Notes: a model not told the origin generated them from the letters alone. 64,000 nt of DNA from JBLMXQ01 sp050257855 (GCA_050257855.1 JBLMXQ010000148.1:22879-86878), one strand, 5' to 3'. Counted from the stretch's first letter, positions 1-8,387 are shown. Numbers and translations: made by a program.

Positions 1-414
1 GACTACCACCGGACGACCTACATCGACGTCGTATTGAAGGGACGTGCGCGCAACCCGAACGCACCGCAGCACGTCCCGGCCTGGGCGCGGACCGTGCTCC
101 GAATCTACGACGCGTCGCAGCGGCTGCTGATTGGCGAGCATGCGGCCGTGGAATCGCTGCTCGCGCGCCGCGCGGCCGGCGGCCTGGTTCCGGACGCCGA
201 TCGCGAGCGATATCGCCAGGTGTTCTACGCGCGCGTGCGCGGCTGGAACGCGCTCGGCGACAACGGCCGGTGCTTCGCCGTCGGTATTTGTGCGGTCCTC
301 GGGCGCCCGACCTGGTATTTCTGGTGGGAGATCATCGTCGCGAACGCCGTCCTCGCCGGGCTGTGGGTGTGGCAGCGCCGGGCCGATCGCCTGTTCGTGT
401 CCGAGTTCCGGTAG
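1..414 (+). CDS. CDP-alcohol phosphatidyltransferase family protein, C-terminal fragment
   Basis: The frame is open from the first base and ends in TAG, so only the last 137 residues are present; the start lies left of the window. The visible part has a hydrophilic stretch, then GDNGRCFAVGICAVLGRP followed by a final hydrophobic segment and a basic tail, which is how the C-terminal half of CDP-alcohol phosphatidyltransferases looks. The catalytic Asp motif is not in the window, so the family call rests on the tail and on two further members of the same family nearby. Such enzymes move a phospho-alcohol head group from a CDP carrier onto a lipid in the membrane. The stop codon lies inside the first copy of a palindromic repeat array. 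Confidence 0.6.
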   Translation, partial: DYHRTTYIDVVLKGRARNPNAPQHVPAWARTVLRIYDASQRLLIGEHAAVESLLARRAAGGLVPDADRERYRQVFYARVRGWNALGDNGRCFAVGICAVLGRPTWYFWWEIIVANAVLAGLWVWQRRADRLFVSEFR

Positions 415-538
415 GGGACGGCCTCGAGCAGTTCGAGTTCCGGCAGGGGACGGTCTTGAGCAGTTCGAGGTCCGGCAGGGGACGGTCTCAAGCAGTTCGA
501 GCTCCGGTAGGGGACGGTCTTTAGACCGTCCCCCTGCC
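403..538. repeat. Tandem 32-bp repeats ending in a 24-bp palindrome
   Basis: Three direct repeats of 32 bp (403-434, 435-466, 467-498) are followed by a partial fourth copy from 499. Each carries TCCGGYAGGGGACGGYCT. The last copy closes into a perfect inverted repeat at 510-533 with 11-bp arms GGGGACGGTCT and a TT centre, and weaker pairing extends to CGGTAG/CTGCCG. The array supplies the TAG stop of the gene on its left and the TAA stop of the convergent gene on its right, so it may also act as a two-way terminator. Related single elements occur at 11471-11494 and 52863-52886. Confidence 0.9.
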
Positions 539-1627
539 GTCAGGTTCGCGATACCGGGCGCGCATCGCGGTCCGGATCTCCCGCTGATAGACGATCAGGA
601 CGCTCAGGGCGAAGCCGAGCCCGGCCGCGATCACGACGGGAAGCACGGCGCGTCGCGCCGTTGTCAGCGAGACGACGAACAGCGCCGCCGAGAACAGCTC
701 GCGGCGGAAGATCTGGAACACTGCCGCGGCCGCGCGGAGCAGCGGCCTTCCTGTCGCGCCGGCTGCATCGACCACGGCGTATTCGACCGGCGTCAGCGAC
801 ACGAAGCGCCCCTCGGCCGGCGGGCCGTTCTCGCTGACAAGGCGCGTGGCCCACACCACCGTCATCACCAGGGCCGCGAGGATGACGACGACGGCCGTCG
901 CACCGGGCCATCCCATACCCTGACGCCACCAGCCGGCCATCACGCCGGCGAAGCACGACGCGTACGTCAGGTCGTCGACGAACGTATCGAACTGCTCGCC
1001 GGCCGCCGACTCGGTGAACGTCAGGCGCGCGATTTCGCCGTCGACACCGTCGACCATCGAGGTCACCCAGAACAGCAGGCCGCCGAGCGCCATCGTCAAG
1101 CGTCCCGTCTGGGCGAACGACCACGCGGCGACGAGCCCGAGGGCCAGGGTCGCGAGCGTCGCCTGGTTCGCGCTGACGCCGAGTCGCAGGGCCGGCCGCG
1201 TGCACGTGCGACTCACCTTCCGGTGCACGTGCCTCGACATCCATCCGTCCGTTGGCTTGCCGGACGACCGGAGCAGCGCCAGGGCCGAGCGGCGGAGCGC
1301 CGAGGGCGTCGAGACGTCGAGGACCGCTCCGGCCGGCACCCTGACGGCGCGCGGAGATTCGAAGTCGTCAGGCGATCCGACCGCCCACACGAGCGGAGGT
1401 TTCGCCGCGTCCCAGACCAGATGCCAGACCCCAGGCTCCCGCGGCAGCGATCCGCCGAGCGCCGGCGTGATGACCGCTCCGGCAGGAACGGTGAGGCGTC
1501 CGTCATCGCGTCCGCAGCGGCGGAACGCACGACGGTTTCGTTCGCAGGTGTCGAGCCCGAGAAGACGAACGGCCGAATCGGCGCATTCAATCCCGGCAGG
1601 CGCTGCGGAAGGAGCGGCGGAGAGCAT
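521..1627 (-). CDS. CDP-alcohol phosphatidyltransferase with N-terminal nucleotidyltransferase-like region
   Basis: A 368-residue integral membrane enzyme predicted to transfer a phospho-alcohol from a CDP-activated donor. The family motif is complete: D193, D196, G197, A200, R201, G210, D214 and D218 (VDGVDGEIAR then GEQFDTFVD), which holds the metal ions and CDP. Several hydrophobic segments follow. Residues 1-120 look like a decayed nucleotidyltransferase domain without its KP signature, as in fused head-group enzymes. ATG at 1627 was chosen because upstream sequence is only a non-homologous extension across the divergent gene. Its last residues (DGRGTV) and TAA stop come from the palindromic repeat. 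It is divergent from the HAD gene and belongs to the lipid head-group locus. Confidence 0.8.
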   Translation of the reverse strand: MLSAAPSAAPAGIECADSAVRLLGLDTCERNRRAFRRCGRDDGRLTVPAGAVITPALGGSLPREPGVWHLVWDAAKPPLVWAVGSPDDFESPRAVRVPAGAVLDVSTPSALRRSALALLRSSGKPTDGWMSRHVHRKVSRTCTRPALRLGVSANQATLATLALGLVAAWSFAQTGRLTMALGGLLFWVTSMVDGVDGEIARLTFTESAAGEQFDTFVDDLTYASCFAGVMAGWWRQGMGWPGATAVVVILAALVMTVVWATRLVSENGPPAEGRFVSLTPVEYAVVDAAGATGRPLLRAAAAVFQIFRRELFSAALFVVSLTTARRAVLPVVIAAGLGFALSVLIVYQREIRTAMRARYREPDGRGTV

Positions 1628-1684
1628 GAGTTCGACCGTCCATCGTCGTGCCGGCGGCGCGGAGCGGTCAACCAAAAACGGCGG

Positions 1685-1701
1685 CAGCGTGTGATACGCT
1701 G
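1685..1701. promoter_or_regulatory. Inverted repeat in a divergent promoter region
   Basis: CAGCGT and ACGCTG form a 6-bp inverted repeat around GTGAT, in the 87-bp gap between the divergent phosphatidyltransferase (start 1627) and HAD gene (start 1715). A -10-like GATACG overlaps it at 1693-1698 for the rightward gene. An operator for a dimeric regulator is possible, but no regulator gene is nearby. Confidence 0.3.
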
Positions 1702-1714
1702 AGCTTTTGAACGC

Positions 1715-2419
1715 ATGATCCGCGCGGTGTTGTTCGACATGGGCGGGACGCTCGACGGCGACGGCCGGCACTGGCTGGATCGCTTCGTCGCGCTGTATGC
1801 GGCGGCCGGCGTTGCGCGGTCCCGCGAGGAGCTGCGCGCCGCGTTCGACGCGGCCGAACGGCGCGCCGCCATCGACGCGTCGATTGCGTCGGCAAATCTG
1901 CACGCCATGGTCGAGCGGCACGTGGAGTGGCAGTTCGCCAGCCTCGGCCTCGACGATGCCGATCTCCGGCGGCGGATCGTGGATGGATTCGTGGCGCCCG
2001 TGCGCGCCGCCGCCCCGCTCAACGCGCGGCTGCTCGCCGACCTCGCTGCCTGCGGCCTGCGTCTCGGCGTGGTCTCGAACGGCTGCGGCAATGTGAGCGT
2101 TCTCTGCGACGAGCTCGGGTTCGCGCCGTCGCTCTCGACCGTCGTGGACTCCCGGCGCGTCGGTCTGTTCAAGCCCGACCCGGCCATCTTCTCTTATGCC
2201 GTGTCGCAGCTCGGCGTGCCGCCGCCCGAGGCGCTGATGGTCGGGGACTCGTTCGATCGGGACGTGCGCCCGGCCAAAACGGCGGGACTGCAGACGGCAT
2301 GGCTCGAAGGGCCCGGCACGCGCGTCTGCCCGGATCCCTCGCTCGTCGACTTCCGACTCGCGAGCCTCGACGCGCTGCGGTCGCATCTGCCCGCGGCCGA
2401 ACGGATCGTCGCGTCATGA
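1715..2419 (+). CDS. HAD-family phosphatase
   Basis: A 234-residue cytosolic phosphohydrolase. The four HAD motifs are visible: FDMGGTLDGDG with the nucleophile Asp near residue 8, VVSNG for motif II, FKPDP for the motif III Lys, and VGDSFDRDV for motif IV. The cap is the small helical type. It opens a run of overlapping rightward genes, with its TGA overlapping the ATG of the next gene (ATGA). In this setting it may dephosphorylate a sugar- or cyclitol-phosphate precursor or product of head-group synthesis; the substrate cannot be read from the sequence. Confidence 0.85.
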   Translation: MIRAVLFDMGGTLDGDGRHWLDRFVALYAAAGVARSREELRAAFDAAERRAAIDASIASANLHAMVERHVEWQFASLGLDDADLRRRIVDGFVAPVRAAAPLNARLLADLAACGLRLGVVSNGCGNVSVLCDELGFAPSLSTVVDSRRVGLFKPDPAIFSYAVSQLGVPPPEALMVGDSFDRDVRPAKTAGLQTAWLEGPGTRVCPDPSLVDFRLASLDALRSHLPAAERIVAS

Positions 2420-3138
2420 CCGCGCCGGTTCGCGTGTGCGGCGCCGGCGTGATCGCCGCAGGAAGCGGAGAGCGCCTGCGCGCCGGCGCGTCCACGCTGA
2501 AGCCGCTCGTGGCGGTCGGTGGCCGCACGCTCGTCGAGCGCGTGCTCGAATCGATTGCCGAGACCGGCGCGCGCGAGACGGTCGTCATCATCAACGAGGC
2601 GTCTCTCGCGGTCCGCGAGCACGTGGACGCGCGGCGCTGGCCGTTCGCCATCGACTGGATCGTCGAAACGACGCCGTCCTCGATGCACAGCTTCCTGCGG
2701 GTCGTCGAACGGCTCGCGGCCGGCGGCCATCCCGCGCCGTACCTGATCTCCACCGTGGACACCGTCGCGCCGCCCGGCGCATTCGCGCGTCTGGCGGCAG
2801 AGGCGGGCGCAGACGCAGATGTCACGCTGGCGCTCACCTCGGCGGTCGACGACGAGAAGCCGCTGCTGGTGGAAATCGACGGATCGCGCGTCACGGCGCT
2901 CGGCGACGGGGCCCGCGGGCCGTACGCGACGTGCGGGTACTATCTCGTGCGCCCATCCGTCCTTCGCGAGGCCAACGCGGCGCGGCGCGACGGTCTGTCG
3001 GCCCTGCGCCTGTTTCTTGCGCGCATCCTCGCGCGCGGCTACCGCATCGACGGCATCGTGTCGGCGGAGTCGATCGACGTCGATCGGCCGGCGGACGTCG
3101 CGGCCGCAGAGCGGTTCCTGCGGCGGGTGGCGCCGTGA
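2416..3138 (+). CDS. Nucleotidyltransferase (NTP-transferase fold)
   Basis: A 240-residue protein with an N-terminal IAAGSGERL loop and downstream KPL (residues about 12-35), the nucleotide-binding signature of sugar-phosphate and alcohol-phosphate nucleotidyltransferases. STVDTV near residue 115 is the probable metal-binding Asp position. No hexapeptide-repeat tail is present, so this is the short form. It is coupled by ATGA to the HAD gene and by GTGA to the ATP-grasp gene. The likely role is to activate a phosphorylated head group to a CDP or other NDP form for the nearby CDP-alcohol phosphatidyltransferases; the base specificity is unknown. Confidence 0.8.
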   Translation: MTAPVRVCGAGVIAAGSGERLRAGASTLKPLVAVGGRTLVERVLESIAETGARETVVIINEASLAVREHVDARRWPFAIDWIVETTPSSMHSFLRVVERLAAGGHPAPYLISTVDTVAPPGAFARLAAEAGADADVTLALTSAVDDEKPLLVEIDGSRVTALGDGARGPYATCGYYLVRPSVLREANAARRDGLSALRLFLARILARGYRIDGIVSAESIDVDRPADVAAAERFLRRVAP

Positions 3139-3986
3139 CGCGGCTGCTCGGGCTGTATCGGGAGCCGGAGTGCTCGCCGGGCCGCCACCAGTCCAACGAC
3201 ACTCTGCTGCTCGAAGCCGTGGCGGAGCGTCTTGGCGCGCGCGGGCTCGCGCTGGCGCTCACGGACATCGATCGCGTCGCCGCGCCGCCGCGCGGCGTGG
3301 CTCTGGTGCTGTCGATGTGCCAGGGACCGGCTGCGCTCGAGCGGCTGCTCGAGTGGGAGGCCCAGGGCGTCCGCATCCTCAACAGCCCGCGCGCGGCGCT
3401 CAATACGTACCGCGTGCGCCTGCCGGAGTTGATGCGCTCGGCAGGCGTGCCGTATCCGGCGACGCGCCTGATCCCGACGGCCGGCGACATCGACGTGCCG
3501 GCGGACCTCGCCGACGGCGTGTGGCTCAAGCGCGGAGACGTCCACGCGTCGGTTCCGGCCGACGTGCAGCGGGTCCGGTCTGCCCGCGCGCTGCGCGAGG
3601 GCCGCGCCGGCCTGGCGGCCCGCGGCGTCGCAACCGCCGCCGTGCAGGCGCACCGGGACGGCGACGAGGTGAAGTTCTACGCGGTCGGGGACGGCGCGTT
3701 CTTTCACTGGTTCTACCCCGGCCCGTCGCGCGGGTACGCGTTCCGCCCGGAGGATCTCTCCGCCCTCGCCGCCCTCGCGGCCGGTGCCGCCGGCCTCGAG
3801 ATCTATGGCGGCGACGCGATCGTCTCGCCCGATGGCGACCTGACACTCATCGATCTGAACGACTGGCCGTCGTTCGCCCCGTGCCGCCACGCGGCGGCGG
3901 ACGCGATTGCCGAGCACGTGACGAGGACTGCGGATGCTGCCTGGAACCGACCTCTGGTCTCGAGCACGAACGAAAGCGCTGTTTGA
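3135..3986 (+). CDS. ATP-grasp domain enzyme (ITPK/RimK-like)
   Basis: A 283-residue protein starting at GTG, which overlaps the previous TGA as GTGA. The ATP-grasp signs are GVWLKRGDVH near residue 135 (Lys for ATP), and LTLIDLNDWPSF near residue 240, giving the paired acidic and Asn metal ligands. The IDLNDWPSF stretch recalls inositol-polyphosphate kinases and RimK ligases of the ATP-grasp superfamily, so it could phosphorylate a cyclitol or join an amino or carboxyl group. Family membership is fairly safe; the reaction is not. Its 3' end overlaps the aminotransferase by 53 bp. Confidence 0.65.
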   Translation: MTRLLGLYREPECSPGRHQSNDTLLLEAVAERLGARGLALALTDIDRVAAPPRGVALVLSMCQGPAALERLLEWEAQGVRILNSPRAALNTYRVRLPELMRSAGVPYPATRLIPTAGDIDVPADLADGVWLKRGDVHASVPADVQRVRSARALREGRAGLAARGVATAAVQAHRDGDEVKFYAVGDGAFFHWFYPGPSRGYAFRPEDLSALAALAAGAAGLEIYGGDAIVSPDGDLTLIDLNDWPSFAPCRHAAADAIAEHVTRTADAAWNRPLVSSTNESAV

Positions 3987-5250
3987 AGGGGAGCAGGCGT
4001 TCATCGCGCCGGGCCTCCAGACGATTGCCCTCCTGTCGGGCCTGGCGATCGAGCGCGGCCGCGGCGTCACGCTCGTCGACGTCGACGGGCGCGAGTATCT
4101 CGACCTGAACGCCGGCGTATCCGTCGCCAGCCTGGGACACGGGCATCCGCGCTACGTCGCCGCGCTGACCGCACAGCTCCAGCAGGTGACCGTCGGCAGC
4201 TTCACGTCGCGGCCGCGCGCCGAGCTCGTGCGGCTGATCGCCGAGCTCGCTCCCGGCGATCTCCGGCGCACGCAGTTCTTCAGCGGTGGCGCGGAGGCGG
4301 TCGAGGCGGCCATCCGCCTCGCGCGCTCGTACACGAAGCGCGCCGACATCATCGGCTTCACCGGAGGCTTCCACGGCAAGACCGCCGGCGTCCTGCCGCT
4401 CTCCGACGTGGCCTGGAAGCGCGCGGTCGGCCCCCTGCCGCCGGGGCACCACCTGGCGCCGTATCCGGATCCGACGCGGTTCGACGGATCGCCGGCCGAA
4501 TGCGTCGACGAGTCGATCCGCGCGCTGCGGCAGGTGATCGAGCACGGCGCCGGCGGCCGGCCGGCGGCGGTAATCGTGGAACCGATCCAGGGCACGGCCG
4601 GCAACGTCGTCCCGCCCGCCGGCTTCCTCGCGCGGCTGCGGGAGGTCTGCCGCGAGTACGGGGCGCTTTTCGTCGCCGACGAGATGATTACCGGCTTCGG
4701 CCGGACCGGCCGCATGTTCGGCTGCAACCACGACGGCGTGACGCCCGACATCATGACGATGGGCAAGGGAATGGCGTCGGGGTACCCCGTGAGCGCGGTG
4801 ATGTCGACCGACGAGATCGTGGCCGCGGAGCCGTTCTCGCTGCCGAGCGCCTCTTCGTCGAGCTACGGCGGAAATCCGCTGGCTTCGGCCGCGGCGCTCG
4901 CGACCATCCAGACGATTCTCGACGAACATCTCGTGGAAAACTCGGCGGGTATCGGCGCGCTGTTCCTCGACGGCCTGCGCGCGCTCGCGGATCGACACCC
5001 CGCGATGGCGCACGTGCGCGGGCGCGGCCTGCTGATTGGATTCGACCTGGTCGACCCTGCTGCACGGACCCTGCTCGCAAAGGATCGCTGCGTGGCCTTC
5101 TTCAAGGACTGCCTGGCGGAAGGCGTGATCGCGATGAGCTACAGCCCGCGCGTGCGCATCCACCCGCCTCTCGTGCTGTCGCCCGACGACGTGGCGAAAG
5201 CGCTCGGCGTCTTCGACGGTGCGCTGGCGCGTCTCGAAGACCGATGCTGA
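3934..5250 (+). CDS. Class III PLP-dependent aminotransferase
   Basis: A 438-residue fold-type I aminotransferase, close to the usual family length. SGGAEAVEAAIRLAR (about 117-131) binds the PLP phosphate, FVADEMITGFGRTG places Asp249 on the PLP ring nitrogen, and Lys278 in MGKGMASGYP forms the Schiff base. It would put an amino group on a keto or aldehyde carbon, using an amino acid donor. The start ATG lies 53 bp inside the ATP-grasp gene; no later in-frame start keeps the conserved N-terminus. Together with the next gene it could make an amino-sugar or amino-cyclitol head group. Confidence 0.88.
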   Translation: MLPGTDLWSRARTKALFEGEQAFIAPGLQTIALLSGLAIERGRGVTLVDVDGREYLDLNAGVSVASLGHGHPRYVAALTAQLQQVTVGSFTSRPRAELVRLIAELAPGDLRRTQFFSGGAEAVEAAIRLARSYTKRADIIGFTGGFHGKTAGVLPLSDVAWKRAVGPLPPGHHLAPYPDPTRFDGSPAECVDESIRALRQVIEHGAGGRPAAVIVEPIQGTAGNVVPPAGFLARLREVCREYGALFVADEMITGFGRTGRMFGCNHDGVTPDIMTMGKGMASGYPVSAVMSTDEIVAAEPFSLPSASSSSYGGNPLASAAALATIQTILDEHLVENSAGIGALFLDGLRALADRHPAMAHVRGRGLLIGFDLVDPAARTLLAKDRCVAFFKDCLAEGVIAMSYSPRVRIHPPLVLSPDDVAKALGVFDGALARLEDRC

Positions 5251-6236
5251 CGGGCGCCATCATCGGCTTCGGGGAGGTTGCCCGCCACGGGCACTGGCCG
5301 GCGTATGCCGCCAGTCCGGACGTGCGCATCGCGGCCGTGGTCGATCGGACCGCCGACCGACGGGCGGCGGCGGTCGCGCTCGATCCGGCGATCGCGACGT
5401 TCGCCTCGCTCGACGAGCTGATGAGCCGGACCACCGTCGACTTCGTGGACGTCTGCACGCCGCCGGCGCTGCACGGCGCCCCGATGCTCGCGGCGGTCGC
5501 GCGCGGCTGGCACGTCCTCTGCGAGAAGCCGTTTCTGCTCGATCCTGCGATGGTCGACGAGGTGCGCCAGTGCGCCGCCCGCGCCGGCGTGGCCGTCCTG
5601 CCGGTTCACAACTGGAAATACGCGCCCATCCTGCGCCGCGCGACGGAGATCCTGCGCGCCGGCGCCATCGGGCGGCTCCGGCGCGTCGAAATCGAGGTGC
5701 TGCGGCTGCGTGACTGCGCCGTCGCCGACCCGGAACGCCCGAACTGGCGCCGCGATCCGGCGATCGCCGGCGGCGGCATCCTGATGGATCATGGCTGGCA
5801 CGCCGTGTACCTCGCCCTCGACTGGTTCGGCGAGTCTCCGACCGGCGTTCGCGCCGCATTCCACGTCCCACGGCCCGGGGCGGCCGAGGATGAGGCCGAG
5901 GCGGTCGTCACGTTCCCTTCGGGCGAGGCGGCGATTTCCCTGAGCTGGAACGCCGACGTGCGCCGCAACACCGTGCGGCTCGAAGGCGAGCGCGGTGAGA
6001 TCGTCGCGGCTGACGACACCCTGCGGGAGCCGGGCGGCGCCACGCGATTTCCGAGCGGCCTGTCGAGCGGATCGCATCACGCGGACTGGTTCGCAGCGAT
6101 GCTGCCCGACGTCCTGGGGGCGTTCAGGCATCCGCGGCGCGCGCGCCCCGCCTTCGAGGAAGGGGCCGCGTGCCTGTCGATCATTCAGCAGGCGTATGCG
6201 AGCGACCGCGCGCTTGCGGCCGCTCCGTGGTCGTGA
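5244..6236 (+). CDS. Gfo/Idh/MocA-family oxidoreductase
   Basis: A 330-residue NAD(P)-dependent dehydrogenase. The Rossmann loop is GAIIGFGEVARHGHW (residues 4-18), and LCEKPF near residue 93 is the family EKP motif with its catalytic Lys. The C-terminal substrate domain has GGGILMDHGWH, matching the DxxxH region. Members oxidise a hydroxyl group on sugars or inositols. Its ATG overlaps the aminotransferase stop (ATGCTGA), so it may supply the keto substrate for that transaminase. Substrate is inferred from context only. Confidence 0.85.
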   Translation: MLTGAIIGFGEVARHGHWPAYAASPDVRIAAVVDRTADRRAAAVALDPAIATFASLDELMSRTTVDFVDVCTPPALHGAPMLAAVARGWHVLCEKPFLLDPAMVDEVRQCAARAGVAVLPVHNWKYAPILRRATEILRAGAIGRLRRVEIEVLRLRDCAVADPERPNWRRDPAIAGGGILMDHGWHAVYLALDWFGESPTGVRAAFHVPRPGAAEDEAEAVVTFPSGEAAISLSWNADVRRNTVRLEGERGEIVAADDTLREPGGATRFPSGLSSGSHHADWFAAMLPDVLGAFRHPRRARPAFEEGAACLSIIQQAYASDRALAAAPWS

Positions 6237-7339
6237 GCGCGATTCCCGCCGTCATCCTCGTGTCCGGGTCCGTGGCGCACGGGCGGTTCTGCGGCCGCAC
6301 GCTGATCGATCGACACGTCGAGATCCTGCGCCGCGCCGGAGTCGGACACGTGGAGATCGTCCACGCCGGAGAGTCCGAGACCGCCCGGCCCGAACGCCTT
6401 CGAGGGACACCGCGCGCGTGCCTGATGATCACCGCCGAGCGCGTGTTCGATCCGCGGCTGTACGCCGCCGCGCTCGACACCCCGGGATCGGTGCGGCTCG
6501 TCGATCGCGGGCGGCCGATTGGCCTCGAGCGCGTTGCGTCCGACGCCGGCGCGCGCGATCTCGAGATCGACGACATCGACCCGTACTCGCGCGAGCTGCG
6601 GCGCTCGCTGCGACCGTTCTGGATGCCGGTGAGGAACGCTGACGACCGCGCAGCGGTCCGCCGCCTGCTCGTCGACGCGAGCTGGAAGGGCCACCAGGAT
6701 CTGCCGGCGGAATTCGTCAATCGCCCGGTTGAGGGCGCCGTGCTCGAGTGGCTCGCCGAGACGCGGGTCTCGCCGAACCAGATCAGCGTCGGCGTCAACG
6801 TCCTGGCGTACCTCGTCGTCGCGCTGCTCGGGACCGGCCACCTGCTCGCCGCGGCCATCGGCCAGATCGTCGTCGGCATCGCCGACGGCCTGGACGGCCG
6901 CCAGGCGCGCGTGCAGGTGCGGAGCAGCGCGATCGGCCGGCTCGAGCACCTGTTCGACAAGGTGTTCGAGGTCGCCTGGATGGCGGCGCTCGCCTGGACG
7001 CTGTCGTCAGGGTTCGCCGACCGCACGTTTGCGGCCGGTCTGATCGGGTGGATCGCCGCCTACCTCCTGGACAGCGGCGCGTACGATCTCTTCAGGCTGC
7101 GGCGCGGCTTTCAGCTCGACGAGGCTACGCCGCTCGACGCAGCGATCCGGCGGGTAGCCGGCCGCCGCAACTTCTATGCGTTCGCACTGCTGGCAGGTGT
7201 CCTGGCCGGCGCCCCGGGAACGGCGTTCTGGACGATCGTCGTCTGGGCCGCGGCGACCGCGGCCGTGCACTGGCTGCGCGTCGCCTGGCTGCTGGCCCGG
7301 CCGGTTGGCGCGACGCGCGATGGTATAGTCGGTTCATGA
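6233..7339 (+). CDS. CDP-alcohol phosphatidyltransferase fused to a nucleotidyltransferase-like domain
   Basis: A 368-residue protein with the GTG start overlapping the previous TGA; a GTG two codons earlier is possible. Residues 1-130 resemble a reduced nucleotidyltransferase fold. Residues 160-365 form the membrane transferase with hydrophobic helices. The motif starts normally (D218, D221, G222, A225, R226, G235) but then reads GRLEHLFDKV: one residue is missing and Glu238 stands where the third Asp should be, before D242. This may be a subfamily variant or a changed activity. The product would be a head-group phospholipid or phosphoceramide. Confidence 0.78.
   Translation: MSAIPAVILVSGSVAHGRFCGRTLIDRHVEILRRAGVGHVEIVHAGESETARPERLRGTPRACLMITAERVFDPRLYAAALDTPGSVRLVDRGRPIGLERVASDAGARDLEIDDIDPYSRELRRSLRPFWMPVRNADDRAAVRRLLVDASWKGHQDLPAEFVNRPVEGAVLEWLAETRVSPNQISVGVNVLAYLVVALLGTGHLLAAAIGQIVVGIADGLDGRQARVQVRSSAIGRLEHLFDKVFEVAWMAALAWTLSSGFADRTFAAGLIGWIAAYLLDSGAYDLFRLRRGFQLDEATPLDAAIRRVAGRRNFYAFALLAGVLAGAPGTAFWTIVVWAAATAAVHWLRVAWLLARPVGATRDGIVGS
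7324..7329 (+). promoter_or_regulatory. -10 box TATAGT for a probable leaderless transcript
   Basis: TATAGT ends 6 bases before the ATG of the radical SAM gene and lies in the last codons of the upstream gene. This distance puts the transcription start at or next to the start codon. No clear -35 is seen. The radical SAM gene and those after it may therefore be transcribed separately from the head-group genes. Confidence 0.45.
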
Positions 7340-8343
7340 GCCTGGTCCAGGACGCCGCGCGCACCCTGCGCGGATACCGGCTGTTGCGCACGGCGAAGCG
7401 GCTGTTCGACGACAAGCCGCTGCAGTGCAGCCTGTACGTCACGGACCAGTGCAACCTCGACTGCGCATACTGCACGGAGTACGACAACTCGCGGCCGCAC
7501 CCCTCGCTCGAGGACCTCACGCAGTGGCTGACGAAGATCCGCGATCTCGGCACCGTGCGCGTGGCGCTGGTCGGCGGCGAGCCGCTCATGCATCCCGACA
7601 TCGTCGAGATCGTCCGCCGCGCGCGGGCGCTCGGCATGGCGACGAGCCTGACGACGAACGGCTTCCTCCTGACCAGGCCGCTGGTGGACGCGCTCGAGGA
7701 CGCCGGCCTCGAGGTGATGCAAATCAGCGTCGATCGGATGACGCCGGGCGAGGTGACGCGCAAGTCGTTCAAGACGATCCTGCCAAAGCTGGATCTGTTC
7801 CGCGGCTCGCGCATCAACCTGCACATCACCGGCGTGCTGTGCGCGGACACGATGGGCGAGAGCCGGGCCGTGCTCGAGACCGGCATCGCGCGCGGCATTC
7901 CGACCGAGGTCCGGCTGGTGCACGCCGATCCCGACCGGCAGTTCCGCGTGGATCCCGGCGCGCGCGGCGATCTCGACGCGTTCGTCGAGTGGATGCGCGA
8001 CGCAAAGGCGTCGGGCGTCCGGATTCACACGAGCGACGCCATCCTGAGCTATCAGCTGAGCCTGCTGCGGCGCGAGCCGGTGGACTGGACGTGCACGGCC
8101 GGATTCAAGATCTTCTTCGTCTCGGCCCAGGGGATGTTCTGGGTCTGCAGCATGGTCCGGACCGACCGCCACATCATGGACGTCACGCCGGAGGATCTCG
8201 TCAGCAATCACCGGCGGAAATCCTGCCAGGACGGCTGCGGCGTCTACTGCAGCGTCAGCACCTCGCTCATCTACCAGCACCCGCTGCGCATCGTCAGCCG
8301 CGAAGTGGGATCGCGGCTCAAGGCGGTCGCGGCGCGGGCATAG
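7336..8343 (+). CDS. Radical SAM protein
   Basis: A 335-residue radical SAM enzyme. C39, C43 and C46 (CNLDCAYC) bind the 4Fe-4S cluster; VGGEPL near residue 80 is the GGE SAM-binding motif. The C-terminal third has further cysteines (CTAGF, WVCSM, CQDGCGVYC), suggesting a second cluster as in SPASM or twitch enzymes. Its start overlaps the previous stop (ATGA). It resembles the general fold of HpnH-type lipid enzymes, but lacks specific similarity that I can claim. Within this locus a carbon-centred modification of the lipid or head group is likely. Confidence 0.85.
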   Translation: MSLVQDAARTLRGYRLLRTAKRLFDDKPLQCSLYVTDQCNLDCAYCTEYDNSRPHPSLEDLTQWLTKIRDLGTVRVALVGGEPLMHPDIVEIVRRARALGMATSLTTNGFLLTRPLVDALEDAGLEVMQISVDRMTPGEVTRKSFKTILPKLDLFRGSRINLHITGVLCADTMGESRAVLETGIARGIPTEVRLVHADPDRQFRVDPGARGDLDAFVEWMRDAKASGVRIHTSDAILSYQLSLLRREPVDWTCTAGFKIFFVSAQGMFWVCSMVRTDRHIMDVTPEDLVSNHRRKSCQDGCGVYCSVSTSLIYQHPLRIVSREVGSRLKAVAARA

Positions 8344-8387
8344 CCGCGGATACGGCTACGATCAGGAGCGACTCGGCCTCGGCACGC

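Noticed and set aside
403..498. 32-bp direct repeats that recall a CRISPR array
   Set aside because: The copies are contiguous with no unique spacers, and no cas gene is present. They are tandem copies of an intergenic element.
1628..2386. Upstream extension of the leftward phosphatidyltransferase frame to 2386
   Set aside because: The extension covers the HAD gene on the other strand, has no domain-like sequence and no ribosome site. ATG 1627 matches the family better.
7336..8343. HpnH (hopanoid) identity for the radical SAM protein
   Set aside because: The N-terminal pattern and the C-terminal cysteines differ from HpnH and no other hopanoid gene such as shc or hpnC-G is present.
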